NCBI GenBank assembly: GCA_037074705.1
Contig: CM073593.1
Coordinates: forward strand, 11,165,001-11,229,000
From: Zhengitettix transpicula
Taxonomy: Eukaryota; Arthropoda; Insecta; Orthoptera; Tetrigidae
Length of the DNA: 64,000 nt
Direction of reading: 5' to 3'
The notes under the pieces are model-generated. The model was not told the DNA's origin and did not search any database. It was given only the letters and a program-made list of their open reading frames with translations. This document shows positions 46,361-57,815 of this stretch, in pieces. Made by a program: the position numbers and the translations under genes. Each line of letters opens with the position of its first letter. Position 1 is the stretch's first letter.

Positions 46361-46450
46361 TTTTTTAGGGTAACAGGCTACATGACGGTAATCCGCATGG
46401 TGGCAACTCCCCTTTAATTGCATACGATGGGATTTTAAAAGAAGGATGCG
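46361..46450 (+). repeat. Family A, copy 5 (5' end only)
   Basis: TTTTTTTTAGGGTAACAGGC to about GGGATTTTAAAAG. Breaks off after 90 bp. Confidence 0.82.
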
Positions 46451-46687
46451 AAAAGTTTCAAAACGCTCTAACAAAAGGAAAACACTACTCTTCACAGCTC
46501 CGTCAGATTTCCTAATGAACCGAAGACGTCGTCGCACATGCTCTAAATCGCAACTGCGTTACTTACAGTGTAAAAATATTCTACTAAAAGGCGCCGGTGT
46601 TTTACTCAGTACAGGAATTTCTTGATCGTTACTCTAATAATTAATTAATTTTTGTTTATACTGCAAAAGTGTCGAGCTTGTTCCCCT

Positions 46688-47017
46688 TGTAATAAAGTCA
46701 TTACATTCAAAAGTGATAATAAGAAGGGGAATTATATAAATTGGGTTGATTTTATCTTTGATTAGTTTTAGTTGCTTTGTTAATGGCGAGAGTTGTTGTG
46801 CAATATCTGAATTTAATAAAGGAGAATGAAATATTTTTTCTAATGTGCATACCCGTATTCAAATGAAATGAACATTGATGTTTTTTAAAGTTGAACAATA
46901 ATTTAAAGTAATGAATAAGAAAGATGGCCAATTCAGACAAAAAATTGACATTTCTTATTCAGTATTTTCAATCGAACGTAAATTTTTTCATTTGAATAAT
47001 TTAAAGTGTTTATTATA
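46688..47017 (+). repeat. LTR of a decayed retrotransposon, left copy
   Basis: TGTAATAAAGTCATTACATT start, with TTTAGTTGCTTTGTTAAT, GACAGTTG-like and GAACAATAATTTAAAG words shared with 49318-49540. It ends TTTATTATA. A following GATGCCGGAACGTGG looks like a degenerate primer-binding site. Confidence 0.62.
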
Positions 47018-47715
47018 TATTTGATGCCGGAACGTGGAATTTGAATAGCGGGGTACGTGTATGTAAAATTTAATTATGGTGAACCAAATAGTCCAAGAGA
47101 ATGCAGAAGTGGAAAGTGTTAGACTTAGACGAGGTTGTGGAAATGACAGAGTTTATTGAGCAGAAGAATATTACAATCATCGAATGTTTCAAAATATTAT
47201 TTAACAAAATGGATTGTATTGAGAAGAAAGTGAATGAAAGTTTGAAATAGGAAGATGATAACGTAACAAGATTGGAGAAGAGAATGAATGAGATGGAGAA
47301 AAGTTTTTTGGCAGAAAGAAAGATGGGAGAGAAAAATCTTAGAAAAAAATCAAAATGTATCGTTATATGCAGTTAGTTCAGGAACTTTGTGTGAAAGGAA
47401 ATAATCTTCAGAAATCAGAATTAATAAAGCTTGTAAGAATTATGACATGTCGGAATTACTTGACAGTTTGGAAATTCCACGTTTATCTTAAAAAAAATGT
47501 ACCAAGACCGTAAACATAATTATGCCAAGGAACACAATAAATTTAAATTGGCATTGCAGGGATATAATAAATTTGATACTTTTCAACTCTATGAACTTAA
47601 AGCTGTCTAATATTAAGGAATAATTGGACCAATGTTGCTGAGAATAAGAATTCAATTGTTAATATTAAGGAATTGAAGAACAGAACCGATGGAAAATAAT
47701 TGAAACGGTTTTAAA

Positions 47716-48028
47716 TATTCTTTTTTTAGGTAACAGGCTACATGAGGGTAATCCACATGGTGGCAACTCCCCTTTAATAGCATAGGAAGGGATTTGAAAG
47801 GGAGGATGCGGAAGGGTAGAGGAAGTTAGCCAAGGGTTAACTAAGGCCCCCGGGCTACGGTTTAAGGATCCTACCCGGAAATTAATGCAGGGAAAACCCT
47901 AGAAAAACCTGCATCACCTCTCCGATGGCGGGAGAGGGATTTGCTGTGGGGTCGCACCTTTCCCCTCTCCGTGCCTTGACCTGTTTAGGAGGCAGCTGGC
48001 CGACTATTCCAATTGGAATAGCGGACTA
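47716..48028 (+). repeat. Family A, copy 6, nested in the LTR element
   Basis: Starts after a T-run with AGGTAACAGGCTACATGAGG and ends at GGAATAGCGGAC. It has an internal deletion after CCCGGAAATTAATGCAGG compared with copy 1. The host element continues on both sides. Confidence 0.85.
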
Positions 48029-49317
48029 AATCACATATATCTGACAGCGTGGATGGAAATAAGTGTGAGAAGAAGAGTGTAAGCAAGGAGAAACCTGGTG
48101 GTTACGCTGTGAACACTAAATTGGAAGTTGAAGAAAAGCTTAATGAACTTGTATCTGACAATGAAACTTTTAACAGTGAGTATTTTAGCAGTAATCACTA
48201 TATTGTCCGTAAAATTAGAAGCTCATTTACATAATTTTGATCCATGTGGATTGTCTCAGTTTGCTTTCTGATTCTCAATCAATTAATTATAACAACGATA
48301 TCGTGCCAGTAAATTATGATCAATCTTATAAAAATATCAATATATATTAACAGCGAATAGAAATTACTACTCTTACAAAAATATCAGAATATACAAATGT
48401 ATTTGACAACTATATTAAGAATATTTATGAAAAACTTAGTATATAAGAAATGGATAATTTTAACTCTATTAATGATGTAAATGATGATAATATATGAGAC
48501 TATTTCAGAAAATTCATTAATTACACAGAATACATTTATATAAAAATGTTTGTGAATATTTAAAACATGTGTCCAGTATTGGTAAGAAATGAATTATGAA
48601 GATTTTCAGAAGAATAATTTTAAGTGTAACATTAATTTAAGACATCAAATGAATTCTGTTCAGAGATTGGAAATTAAGTAATATTTTCAGATAAGTGCAA
48701 GGAAAGTCTATGTCATGCCTCGTGTTCATTATTATGATAAAAATTATAACAAACAATTAAATAATGAATATTGTTTAATGATCATTACAGATGAGACATT
48801 GATGAAGCAGTTACAGAAAAATAGTGAATTAATTGCTGCAAATTTGTCCAATTAGGTTAAAGATGTTGTGTATAATGCAAAGATAAAATTATAAATGGTA
48901 TTAAAGAATACGTAATTGAAATAAAAATGTCACATGATGCTCTTGATCAAAATAAAGTTTTCAAGCCAGTGAATTGTAAGATGGAAAACTGCATTTGTGA
49001 AAGACCATGCAATATTTATAATAATTTGGTGGGTGACTGGAAATTAAATGAATCTGCAAGGACGAAGAACAGTTGGGAGATATTAAATGCAATGATGAAA
49101 CAGGAGGATTAGTGAAGCACTGCTGACTAATTTCGATTTGAAGTGTGTGTGAAATGTATATCTACAAAGAAGATAGAATATGTGTTGGAAAATAAGTTCA
49201 TAGAAGAATGTGAATAGGGAAATAGGGATTGTGTTCAAATTGAATTGTTTGGACTAACTCTGAGCATACAGTTAGGGGTTGAGGGGAGAGTCTAGACTTA
49301 TTAAAAAATTGGGGGGA

Positions 49318-49540
49318 TAAAGTAATAAATTTATTACATTCGTAAGTGATAATAAGAATAATGGGGGTGTTGGTTTTATCTTTGTTTAGTTTTTAGTTGC
49401 TTTGTTAATAGCGACAGTTGTTGTACAATACATTAATTTATTAAAGGAGATTTTAATCATTTATGTAATATGCATAAATTCAAATGAACTGAACCTTGAT
49501 GTATAAAGTTGAACAATAATTTAAAGTGTTTATTATACTT
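49318..49540 (+). repeat. LTR of the decayed retrotransposon, right copy
   Basis: Shorter than the left LTR by about 100 bp, with the same terminal TTTAAAGTGTTTATTATA. The length difference and divergence show age. Confidence 0.62.
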
Positions 49541-49689
49541 TTTAAAAATCTCTGTAGGTCTTTTCTTCTCTTTTCTTTGTTTTGTTCAAGTACGGCCTGG
49601 AGTTTTCACATTCCTCGTCCTTCTGCTTCGTGTAGTGACTTTTCCATCGTTTGTGTTTCTTCTTAGTGTGCGTGTGGAAGGTTTTGAGT

Positions 49690-50006
49690 TTATTCTCGTG
49701 TGATGTGTAATTCCTTATTTTATGATAGTTAATTCTCTAAATGTTTCACTTTTACGTAGTTCGTATTAAATACTGTAAATATTATATTATACCCTTAATA
49801 ACATTAAAGAAATTTTATTTTTATTATTATTTCGATATGGTACTTTTAGGTACGTTGGACAGGGAAATTTGTGCTCCCAATTTTTAGTTATGTTTATGTT
49901 AACTTTTAATTGATATTAATTATAGAATATTGTAATTATATTGTAATTTATGTAATGCCGTTTACTATTTCCACATATATTGGACTAAAATAAATCAAAT
50001 CAAAAT
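49690..50006 (+). mobile_element. LINE 3' tail, family F copy 2
   Basis: Shares GTGTGATGTGTAA, TTGGACAGGGAAATTTGT and the AATAAATCAAATCAAA end with 5990-6322. A further TGGACAGGGAAATTTGT word lies on the minus strand inside the hAT-type element near 51650-51670. Confidence 0.68.
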
Positions 50007-50169
50007 TACAGTCCCTCGTTAATAACTTTTTAAAATAAATCAGACGTCGGTTTCTCGTAGCCTATTCCCTCCATCATTTGCAAGGTGAAGAGATTCCACT
50101 TGAAGGGTCTTAGATGTCCTCAAATGTCAATGATAAGTTTTAAACTCAGAAGCAGAAACGTCATTTTAA

Positions 50170-50660
50170 AGAGAGTATGGAGATGTACTAAGTGTAGTTA
50201 GTTGCATTGACACGCCCAGTACTGAAGCGATAGTTCCACGTGAAGACAAGGCCGTGGAGGTCGTAAGAAGAGGGAGACACGAAAACGTTTAACGATGTGG
50301 CCAGGAGACGTAATTTATGAAAGAGACCAGGGCCAGCTGCCGTAACGAAGAAGAATTTTCAATATTGCGGCTGTAGACAGGCAGAGGGTGTGTCCCGGCG
50401 CCAGTTGAAATATTGCAGGTGAGACGCTGAGACATTAGCGGGGAACTGGGCCAGTGAGCTATGGCGGCCATGCGTTTCCCTGTCAGCAGGTGTTCGAGGG
50501 CGTGTTATCCGGAACTGCGAAAGACACCCACCATGCCCTTTTATAAATTGCCATTGTTAATAATCAGTACCGGTTCCACCAATAGGATCCTCTGCCGCAG
50601 GTATCATTGAGCTATTTCCTAATCGCCGGCCGGGAGGTTTACGAAATTACGTAGTGACGT
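50170..50660. promoter_or_regulatory. CG-rich island, candidate regulatory DNA or exon
   Basis: Unique 490-bp CG-rich block. It contains CAGGTG E-boxes, CCATTGTT (SOX-like) and a plus-strand donor-like ATTGCAGGTGAGAC near 50405. On the minus strand ATGGCCGCCATAG opens a 60-codon frame (50289-50471) without domain. Either regulatory DNA or a small exon would fit; neither is proven. Confidence 0.28.
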
Positions 50661-51004
50661 TGACAACTGACTTGACTCATTCAGCTCACGATATTAACTA
50701 CAATAACACATCTTTTTACATAAAATCATATATTTCTTGGCACTTATGCGAAACAAACTTAATTTAAAAGAAAAAGTGTTTACTATTGATCTTAAAAACT
50801 TCACCGGTCATTCGAAATCAATAGTGGTCAGTCTTTACATTACTGTTCAGTGACTATGCTTACATTGTGAATGACAGCCTGAGGCAATCAATATTTTCTG
50901 CAATTATCGAAACGTATATTTTATTCCCTATGTTCTATTTTTTCACGAGCATCAAAAAATTTCAGATTTATCTTACAATCCCGTACCTTCTACAAGATTA
51001 CGAT

Positions 51005-51553
51005 TCAATTGAACCTTTTAGTGCATATGGCAGCATATATGCTACATAACTTTTAGTATCACCCCAGAGGCATCTGTTGGTTTCTAAGAGAACTAATTTG
51101 TGATGTCTATATTAAACAACAGCTCTTAAGGAAATGAGAAATTTTTGGCTTCCGTGGACAGTTTAAAACGGTGTTTCCAAGGTTAGGGCCCACGCCCCTA
51201 GGGGCGGGGGTGGGAAATTTGAATTTTCAGGGGGGGGGGGGAATTCTAAAATAAACTCGTCTAGAATTTAAAAACCGCTCACTATGGTTTAACTTGCGCA
51301 AAAGAAAAAATTGTGGGAATCTCAATTTAAAAATTTGGTAAGTTTGGTGCTTTCCATAGAGCCACACTTGAAAGATTGGAGTCTTATATACTACGATGTA
51401 CTCTGAGAGTATTGGTTACTATGTCTAGTGAATGAATATTGTTGCTACGCGGATGCGCTAAATGATCGAGTAGCGCAAACTGCGTACATAAAATGGAATA
51501 AGAACTTAATTTCGTACTGTAGCGCGATAGTTTTATTATTGGAATATATATAA

Positions 51554-51588
<35 letters not shown>

Positions 51589-52180
51589 AATACCCAGTTA
51601 AGAAGGATAAATTTTGTTCTTATTTCATCAGATTTGTTTACAAACTCATACAAATTTCCCTGTCCAGCATCAGCAAAATATATTAATAATAACAAAAATA
51701 ATAATTTTTTAATCGTACCAAGAGCATTAAATAATATTTCTAGTTCTAATAAAAAAATTCAATACGTTCTAATAAATAATTAATGATTCGAGAACTAACC
51801 ACCATTAAATTCATAAGCGGGGCATTAGAAATACTTAGGTGGAGCATGGTTAAAAAAACGTTTGGGAAACACTGTGTTAAAACATGCCTGTCCTAGCTTT
51901 CTGTGAGTCAAACCCTTAAAACCAGATTTTTACACCCGCGGGTCAACTTCCTAATATTTATTTAGTGTCGGTTTTTTATTATGTTTTTTTTTTTCAAGAA
52001 AAATATTAAAGCCTCATTCTCAGGGTATTCTAATTGCACTATAATAATAATTATCCAATTAATGTGAATTATTGATAAATAAAACCTAACTATATTTATG
52101 TTGATTATATGCAACATCATGAGCCAAATTAATTTTGGTCACGTTTTATATTTTTTAGGTATTTTCTCCGTATTGTATTC
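51005..52180 (-). repeat. Family I repeat, copy 2, split by an insertion
   Basis: Minus-strand match to 30735-31145 in two blocks, 52180-51883 and 51160-51005. The 0.7 kb between them is the hAT-type element. Confidence 0.7.
51169..51874. mobile_element. Non-autonomous hAT-type element
   Basis: The left end CGGTGTTTCCAAGG and the inverse of the right end (CAGTGTTTCCCAAACG) are hAT-type terminal repeats. The flanks GTTTAAAA (51161-51168) and TGTTAAAA (51875-51882) make a fair 8-bp target duplication (6 of 8 match). 706 bp with no transposase. It holds a CG-rich GGGGCGGGGG palindrome near its left end, a (TA)n tract at 51545-51595 and a scrap of LINE tail F on the minus strand. Confidence 0.78.
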
Positions 52181-52758
52181 ACAAAAATACAAAAAATTAA
52201 TTTAAAAAAATACAAAACATCGTGCTCTAAATGCTTAATATTCCACAAATCAGTGAATGATTTTTCAATATCGTAATTTGAAAATAAATTTCTGAGTTGC
52301 TTATCGGTACGGAACTAAGAATTTACTCGTCAAAGGTTGTATAAATGCTAATAAAATACTAAAAATTTTGTATGGAATTATTATTGTCAGCATAGCTAAT
52401 GACGTAGTTTTGCGCTAATGATTTTGACGTTGTAAAATGCTTACTGCTGCATTATACTTTTAAAAAAAGAAATCCGAAGTGTCCAACGAATTGAAAATGA
52501 ATTTGATGAATATTTAAGAATTTTTCGTTGACTAACGCTTGAACAATGGCCACATTAAATAAAATTCCTTCATTGTTATTTTCAATGATTCTAGGACCCC
52601 CTTAAACAGAATTACACACAGATGTCACTTAATTACGGATAGAAATAAACTGCGCCCTCAAAAAAGTGTGAATGTTTCATTCATTTAACACTTAAAAATC
52701 TTGAAAAATCATCTTGCGCAAATTCTTATTCCAGTTGAGACGAGATTTTAAGTGTTTA
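52181..52758. other. AT-rich spacer, nothing recognised
   Basis: No motif or repeat. Confidence 0.4.
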
Positions 52759-52890
52759 ACCTTCCGAATAGTGCGTGTTGTCTGTATCAATGTGACGTCA
52801 TCGGGACCTGCTTGGTGATCCGTTTACTCAAAGTCAGGTTTCGATGACGTCATATTGATAGAGAGAACACGGGCGTACTATTCCGAAGGT
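52759..52890. mobile_element. Palindromic MITE, 132 bp
   Basis: ACCTTCCGAATAGTGCG on the left is the inverse of CGTACTATTCCGAAGGT on the right. The pairing continues inward through ATCAATGTGACGTCATCG against CGATGACGTCATATTGAT for about 55 bp per arm with few mismatches, leaving a short loop. No clear target duplication was seen. Confidence 0.82.
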
Positions 52891-53932
52891 TTCTTTCATT
52901 GAAAACTCTAAAATCTCATCTCAACTGCAATAATAATTTTTTCAAGACGATTTTTCAATGTTTTTACGTGATAAATTAAAGAAACATCCATTTTTTTACG
53001 GGCGCTGTTTATTTGGTGTCATATATATTGAATATTTATCCGTATTTAAGAGAGAACTGTGCGTAATTATTTTTAAAAGGCCCATAGAAACATGGATATT
53101 ATCCATAAATAAAGTAATTTTATTTAATTTGGCCATTTGTTCAAACGTTAGTCAACCGAAACATTTTGTTAATGGAGTCACATTTAAAGCAAGTAATGTG
53201 GGATATTGTTTTTAATTTCGTATCTTAAATGTTGAATTATAAATAATGTCACAAGGTCATAATTGACTTGAAACCACGTGTTTCCTGTCCCTGACAATAT
53301 TCCGTGCTTTGCAACCCGACCCTTGCCTATAATCAATCTTCTTTCGAACTCTATTAAACGTACCCTCAAAGGAAGAAAATCATCAACGCACTGATTGTCT
53401 CATACGAAAGTGCTTCAGTCCTGACTAAATTTATTATCGTTAGGGCTGTGTCTAATTATGGCATGGATCCAGCTGAACTAAAAAACATAGGTGCAATCAA
53501 GACACGACACGGAGCTGGAAGGAAGCCACGGAACCTATTAGAAGATCCCAATCTCCGTTGCGACTAAGGGGATTAAGTGCCGTGAGAGCTATGGGGAGGT
53601 TCTTCGTCTGGCAAATTAAAAAGTAGCGTTAATGATGGTGGCCAACTTGGAACTGGGATCTGGAGGAATCGGAAACACATAATTACTCACTCCTTGTAAC
53701 TTCAGTAAAGACAAGTCCTCATTGTATTATACTGGTTATTGTTTACTAATTAATTACCCGATATGTACCTTTTTTTAAATGTTATAATGTTGACTTTATG
53801 TGTGCGTGGAGTAAGAATACGAGTTCTCTCTCATCAGGATTGGCGTTAAGGTCCTAAAGTGTGTTATCTGCTACACTTTCTTTAATAAAATCTACAGTCA
53901 GAATGTTTCATAGTTAATTGTATGTGAACAAA
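52891..53932. other. Spacer with a CG-richer patch, no gene recognised
   Basis: The patch 53460-53690 is moderately CG-rich and unique. It has no open frame of note. Confidence 0.35.
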
Positions 53933-54930
53933 AAGTAAGGTGAATTTATTTATAAAATATAAATTCTTTATTTATTCTTGCAAATCAATTCCATCCCCTT
54001 CAAAGTAATCCCCGTCGGATAAAACGTACTTTTTCCAACGCTTTTTCCAGTCCTCGAAACAGTCGGAATAGTCTTTTTCCTGTATAGCCTTCAAGACCTC
54101 TTCAATTCAGTTTTTATCTCCTCAATCGTGTCAAAACGGCGTCCCCGCATTGGCCTTTTGAGTTTGCTGAATAGCCAGAAGTCGCACGGAGCCAAATCAG
54201 GCGAATACGGTGGTTGCGGAACGATATGAGTCGAGTTTTTGGCAAAAAAGTCGCGAAGAACCAATATAGAATGACATGGTGCATTTTCGTGATGAAGGAA
54301 CCAAGAGGTTTTTTTAAATTACAATTTAACGTCGCATTAACCTTTTTGTCATTAGCGACTTACATCTGTTAAGTTCTACATTTGTATCAAGGGCAGTTCG
54401 CCCATAATTCCGGCCGTTACAGACGAATTGCTTCACGCAAACGACTCATAACGCTCAAATAATATTCTTTGTTGACAGTTTGGCCCGGCGGAAGGAATTC
54501 ATAGTGCACCACACCACGATAATCAAAGAAAACTGTCGACATGACCTTGATTTTCGATCGACTTTGCCGTGGTCTTTTCGGTCTTGCTTCACTTTTTGCA
54601 CGATATTCGCTGGATTGGTCGGTGGTTTCAGGGTCATATGCGTAAATCCAAGTCTCGTCTCCAGTCATGATGCATTTCAAGTGGTCCTGATAGTCAGACA
54701 GCAAAGTTTCACATACATCAACGCGTCGCTTTTTACCAAAAAATTGAGCTATTTTGGCACCAATCGAGACTTGACGCGTTTGAGACACAAAACATTCTTC
54801 AAAATGGTTTAGGATGAGCCAAATGATATTCCAACACTATCTGCGAGATCTCTAATTGTCCATCGACGATTTTCAAGCACCAAATCTTTGATTTTTTGGA
54901 CGTTAAAATTCATTGAGACATTTTACAGGA
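53933..54930 (-). mobile_element. Mariner transposon, truncated at its 5' end
   Basis: The left end TGTGAACAAAAAGTAAGGTG sits behind a TA and is identical to that of the copy at 56244. The minus strand codes for the transposase in pieces. The 123-codon frame 54417-54788 reads KKRRVDVCETLLSDYQDH, MTGDETWIYAYDPET (first catalytic D at residue 44) and FDYRGVVHYEFLPPG. A stretch at 54310-54415 is an insertion of non-mariner sequence. Beyond it the C-terminal part reads IVPQPPYSPDLAPCDFWLF (third catalytic D) and ends near TFYPTG. Sequence upstream of the second helix-turn-helix is missing, so the right terminus is lost. Confidence 0.85.
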
Positions 54931-55371
54931 AATGTTTTTTAAAGAACGTACAATAATATGAAATGTAAATATTTTTCCCTTTTACAAGATGCCTGACTGA
55001 AATAAATGTTTGTTTCGATTTTGTAAGCGTTTTCGCATGCTTACTACTAATGTAACTCGTAATGTTTCTATGCTTAACGAAAGATTAGACTTATATATCT
55101 GTGTATTTTTAAATATTTGTAATTCTTTATAAAAAAAATGGGGAATTTCGTTTACTATACATTACCACCCTGAGCTGACCTGGCAGGTAAGTAGACTTCT
55201 CAGATTGCTTCAATCTCTCGTATGATGTTCCGCCTCCCAGAAAAATGGTACCCAGCTGGCCTACTGGTTCGCGTTGGCAGAACAGTGCAAACTTCTCGAA
55301 ACTAAAACTTTTTAAATTTAATCCCAAAACTGTAATTAATATGAAAATTTGAAAAATTACGAACCCCGTCC
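54931..55371. other. AT-rich spacer, nothing recognised
   Basis: No motif. Confidence 0.4.
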
Positions 55372-55800
55372 ACCCCCACCCTTTGAGGTTAAACGGCAAA
55401 TTTGAATGTCATAACGAAACTAAGCGAAATCCAGAACCCCGGATTTGACTCCAATCTCGACTGTTTTCGTTTTATTTTTATGTAACCCCAGTCGAATCTC
55501 TAAGGGTGCTCACCTCGAATGCTTAAAAGGGTTGCAGTTATACACAAAAAAATTTAGAGAAACACTAAAAACAACCTTAACCCCAAAAAATATTTAATCG
55601 ACGCTAATATCGGCCGTTTTTGGATGTTTGAAAATTATCACCCCCGTCCTTAGGGATGTTAGTCTCGTATTAACAGTGTTAGTTTCCGGTTCGACAGGAA
55701 TACGTGTGCGGAATTTAGTCAAATTTTCTCCACAGGTGTAGATTTGTATGCGGGACATACATTCACAAATACACACAAAAACAGTGTATTTTATTTTTAG
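55372..55800 (+). repeat. Family B, copy 4
   Basis: One and a half units. CCCCGGATTTGACTCCAATC near 55437, ACGCTAATATCGGCCGTTTT near 55600 and the end TATGCGGGACATACATTCAC before ATTTTATTTTTAG. Same order as copy 3. Confidence 0.75.
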
Positions 55801-55894
55801 GAGACAGTGTATATATGTTTAGTTTTATGATATCAGTTTTCATATGTTTTTATTATTAGATACGTTCAGCAAAACGGACCACAATCACATCAAC

Positions 55895-56243
55895 AAGTAA
55901 TACCACAACAATGTACAGTCAAAGAATACTTCAGAAATCTATTCCACTTTCACAGTGCTACCACAATGCCAATTCTTCAATGATATTAATAGTCAATATT
56001 TCAAATTATGATAATTCTGACCAGGGAGATTACGCAAGTTGTGTTGTTGAAAAAAATCGTGGCAAATCCTCATGTTCCAGAAATCGAGAGGAAGGAAATA
56101 ACATTTCCCTACCGAGAAGCAGTGGGAAGTATTTTATATTTGTCAACCAAAACGAACCCTGACATCGCTCATGCTGTTGGACGTCATGTGGGAAAAGCCA
56201 ACCCATGCTGACCTCAAGAACCTAAAAAGAACTTTGAGATAAC
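55895..56243 (+). pseudogene. Copia-type RT, C-terminal scrap
   Basis: In two frames the plus strand reads QRILQK and FHFHSATTMPIL near 55922-55980, then FPYREAVGSILYLSTKTNPDIAHAVG (56102-56180 region) and EKPTHADLKNLKRTLR up to the mariner edge. REAVGSLLYLSTKTRPDI is the hallmark of the segment after the Ty1/copia RT active site. Frame changes show it is dead. The mariner begins immediately after it. Confidence 0.83.
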
Positions 56244-57361
56244 TGTGAACAAAAAGTAAGGTGAATTTATTTATAAAATATAATTTCTTTATTTATTCTT
56301 CCAAATCAATTTCATCGTCTTCAAAGTAATCCCCGTCCGATAAAACGCACTTCTTCCAACGCTTTTTCCAGTCTTTGAAACAGTCGGAATAGTATTTTTC
56401 CGGTATAGCCTTCAAGACCTTCTTCGATTCGCTTTTTATCTCCTCAGTCGTGTCAAAACGGCGTCCCAGCATTGACCTTTTGAGTTTGCTGAATAGCGAG
56501 AAGTCGCATACGGTGGTTGCGGAACGATATAAGTCGCGAAGAACCATTCAGTATGACGTGGTGCATTATTGTGATGAAGGAACCAAGATTCCGGCCGTTT
56601 CAGACGAATAACGCTCAAATAATATTCTTTGTTGACAGTTTGGCCCGGCGGAAGGAATTCATACTGCACCACACTACGATAATCAAAGAAAACTGTCAAC
56701 ATGACCTTCATATTCGCTGGATTGGTCGGTGGTTTCAGGGTCGTATGCGTAAATCCTATAATGATGCATTTCAAGTGGTATTGACAGTCAGACAGCAAAG
56801 TTTCACACACATCAACGCGACGCTTTTGGCACCAATCGAGAATTGACGCGTTTGAGACACAAAAATTCTTCAAAATGGTTTGGGCTGAGCCAAATGATAT
56901 TCCAACACTATCAGCGAGATCTCTAATTGTCCATCGACGATTTTTTTGGACGTGGCCCTCATCGGTAGACGTTGATGGTCGTCCAGAGCGCGGTTCGTCT
57001 TTCAACGCGTTCTCGGCCCTCTTTGAACTCGTTGTACCACTTATAAACGTTTTTTTGTGCCATAGTTTGATCACCAAAGGCCTTCCGCAACATTTTCAAC
57101 GTGTCCGCACAAGAATATTCGTTCCGCAAACAAAATTTGATGCAAGTTCTTTGCTCAACAGAATCACCCATTGCAAAAATCGAAAAATTCACTTTTGGTT
57201 GTTTACAAAAACACATGTAACATGAAGAGAATTAAACCTTTTAACAAACAGACGCTTGCCAAATATTATAGACAGTCCTACCAACCTATGAATAAAAATT
57301 TACCTGTCTTCCTAATACCCGGGAGTTTTAAATGACAATTTCACCTTCCTTTTTGAACACA
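56244..57361 (-). mobile_element. Mariner transposon with both ends, inactive
   Basis: Left TGTGAACAAAAAGTAAGGTG and the inverse of the right end (TGTGTTCAAAAAGGAAGGTG) are the terminal repeats; 1118 bp. On the minus strand the N-terminal frame 56959-57216 gives GDSVEQRTCIKFCLRNEYSC, then KAFGDQTMAQKNVYKWYNEFKEG. The frame 56436-57077 continues with RRWTIRDLADSVGISFGSAQTI, the second helix-turn-helix, and FDYRSVVQYEFLPPG. The TGDETW catalytic word is deleted (CIIIGFTHTT), HNNAPRH has N for the second catalytic D, and a frameshift destroys the third. The C-terminal tail GDYFEDDEIDLE is kept at 56293-56547. Confidence 0.88.
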
Positions 57362-57815
57362 ATGGTATGTTTTAACGATCTTAGACCTACGATTGAGGAC
57401 ATGAGAAGAAAACTACTTCCGCCGTCTCAGATGAAACAGGGTATGGAGGCTTCTCCAGTCAGTTATAGGCAATAATACGATAGACAGAGTCACCAATTTT
57501 AAATTCAAGGAGTTATATTGGATAAAAATTTGAAAATGGATTGTCATATATATTTTTTAGAGTCGGAAAAGTTTTAACCAAAGAATCTAAAACTGTAATT
57601 CATAATAGTATTATACTTCCACTTTTCAATTATTGTTGTTCTGTGCTGTATGGTGTATCTAATAAATCCATTAACAGACTTAGAAAGCTGCAAAGCAGAG
57701 CGTTAAAAATTATTTTATGGAGAAATAAGCGATTGATTGTAACAGAAATGTTAAGAGAAATTAATTGGGTGTTTCTCAGTGATTTTGTCAAGTTTCACAT
57801 CATAATTTTTTAAAA
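57362..57815 (+). pseudogene. LINE reverse transcriptase, C-terminal end
   Basis: The plus strand reads FKGVILDKNLKMDCHI near 57502, then in the frame 57541-57813 VGKVLTKESKTVIHNSIILP, FNYCCSVLYGVSNKSINRLR, KLQSRALKIILWRN and MLREINWV. This is the thumb and post-RT part of jockey/CR1-like non-LTR elements (the usual words are LPHFNYCxxV and LQNRALRxIL). The catalytic core upstream is missing. AT-rich 3' sequence follows. Confidence 0.83.

Larger units (their letters stand above)
46688..49540 (+). mobile_element. Decayed LTR retrotransposon, low coding content
   Basis: Two related LTRs (46688-47017 and 49318-49540), a primer-site-like word after the left one and a purine tract AAAAAATTGGGGGGAT before the right one. 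The interior is A-rich and broken. Near 47150-47330 it reads EMTEFIEQKNITIIECFK, KMDCIEKKVNESLK and ERRMNEM-type words, a coiled-coil gag-like segment. Near 47372-47440 LVQELCVKGNNLQKSELIK resembles a SAP-type N-terminal domain. No RT, protease or integrase motif was found. A family A copy lies inside at 47716-48028. Class not settled, gypsy most likely. Confidence 0.55.

Noticed and set aside
54480..54812. Plus-strand 110-codon frame over the mariner
   Set aside because: It is the antisense shadow of the transposase frame.
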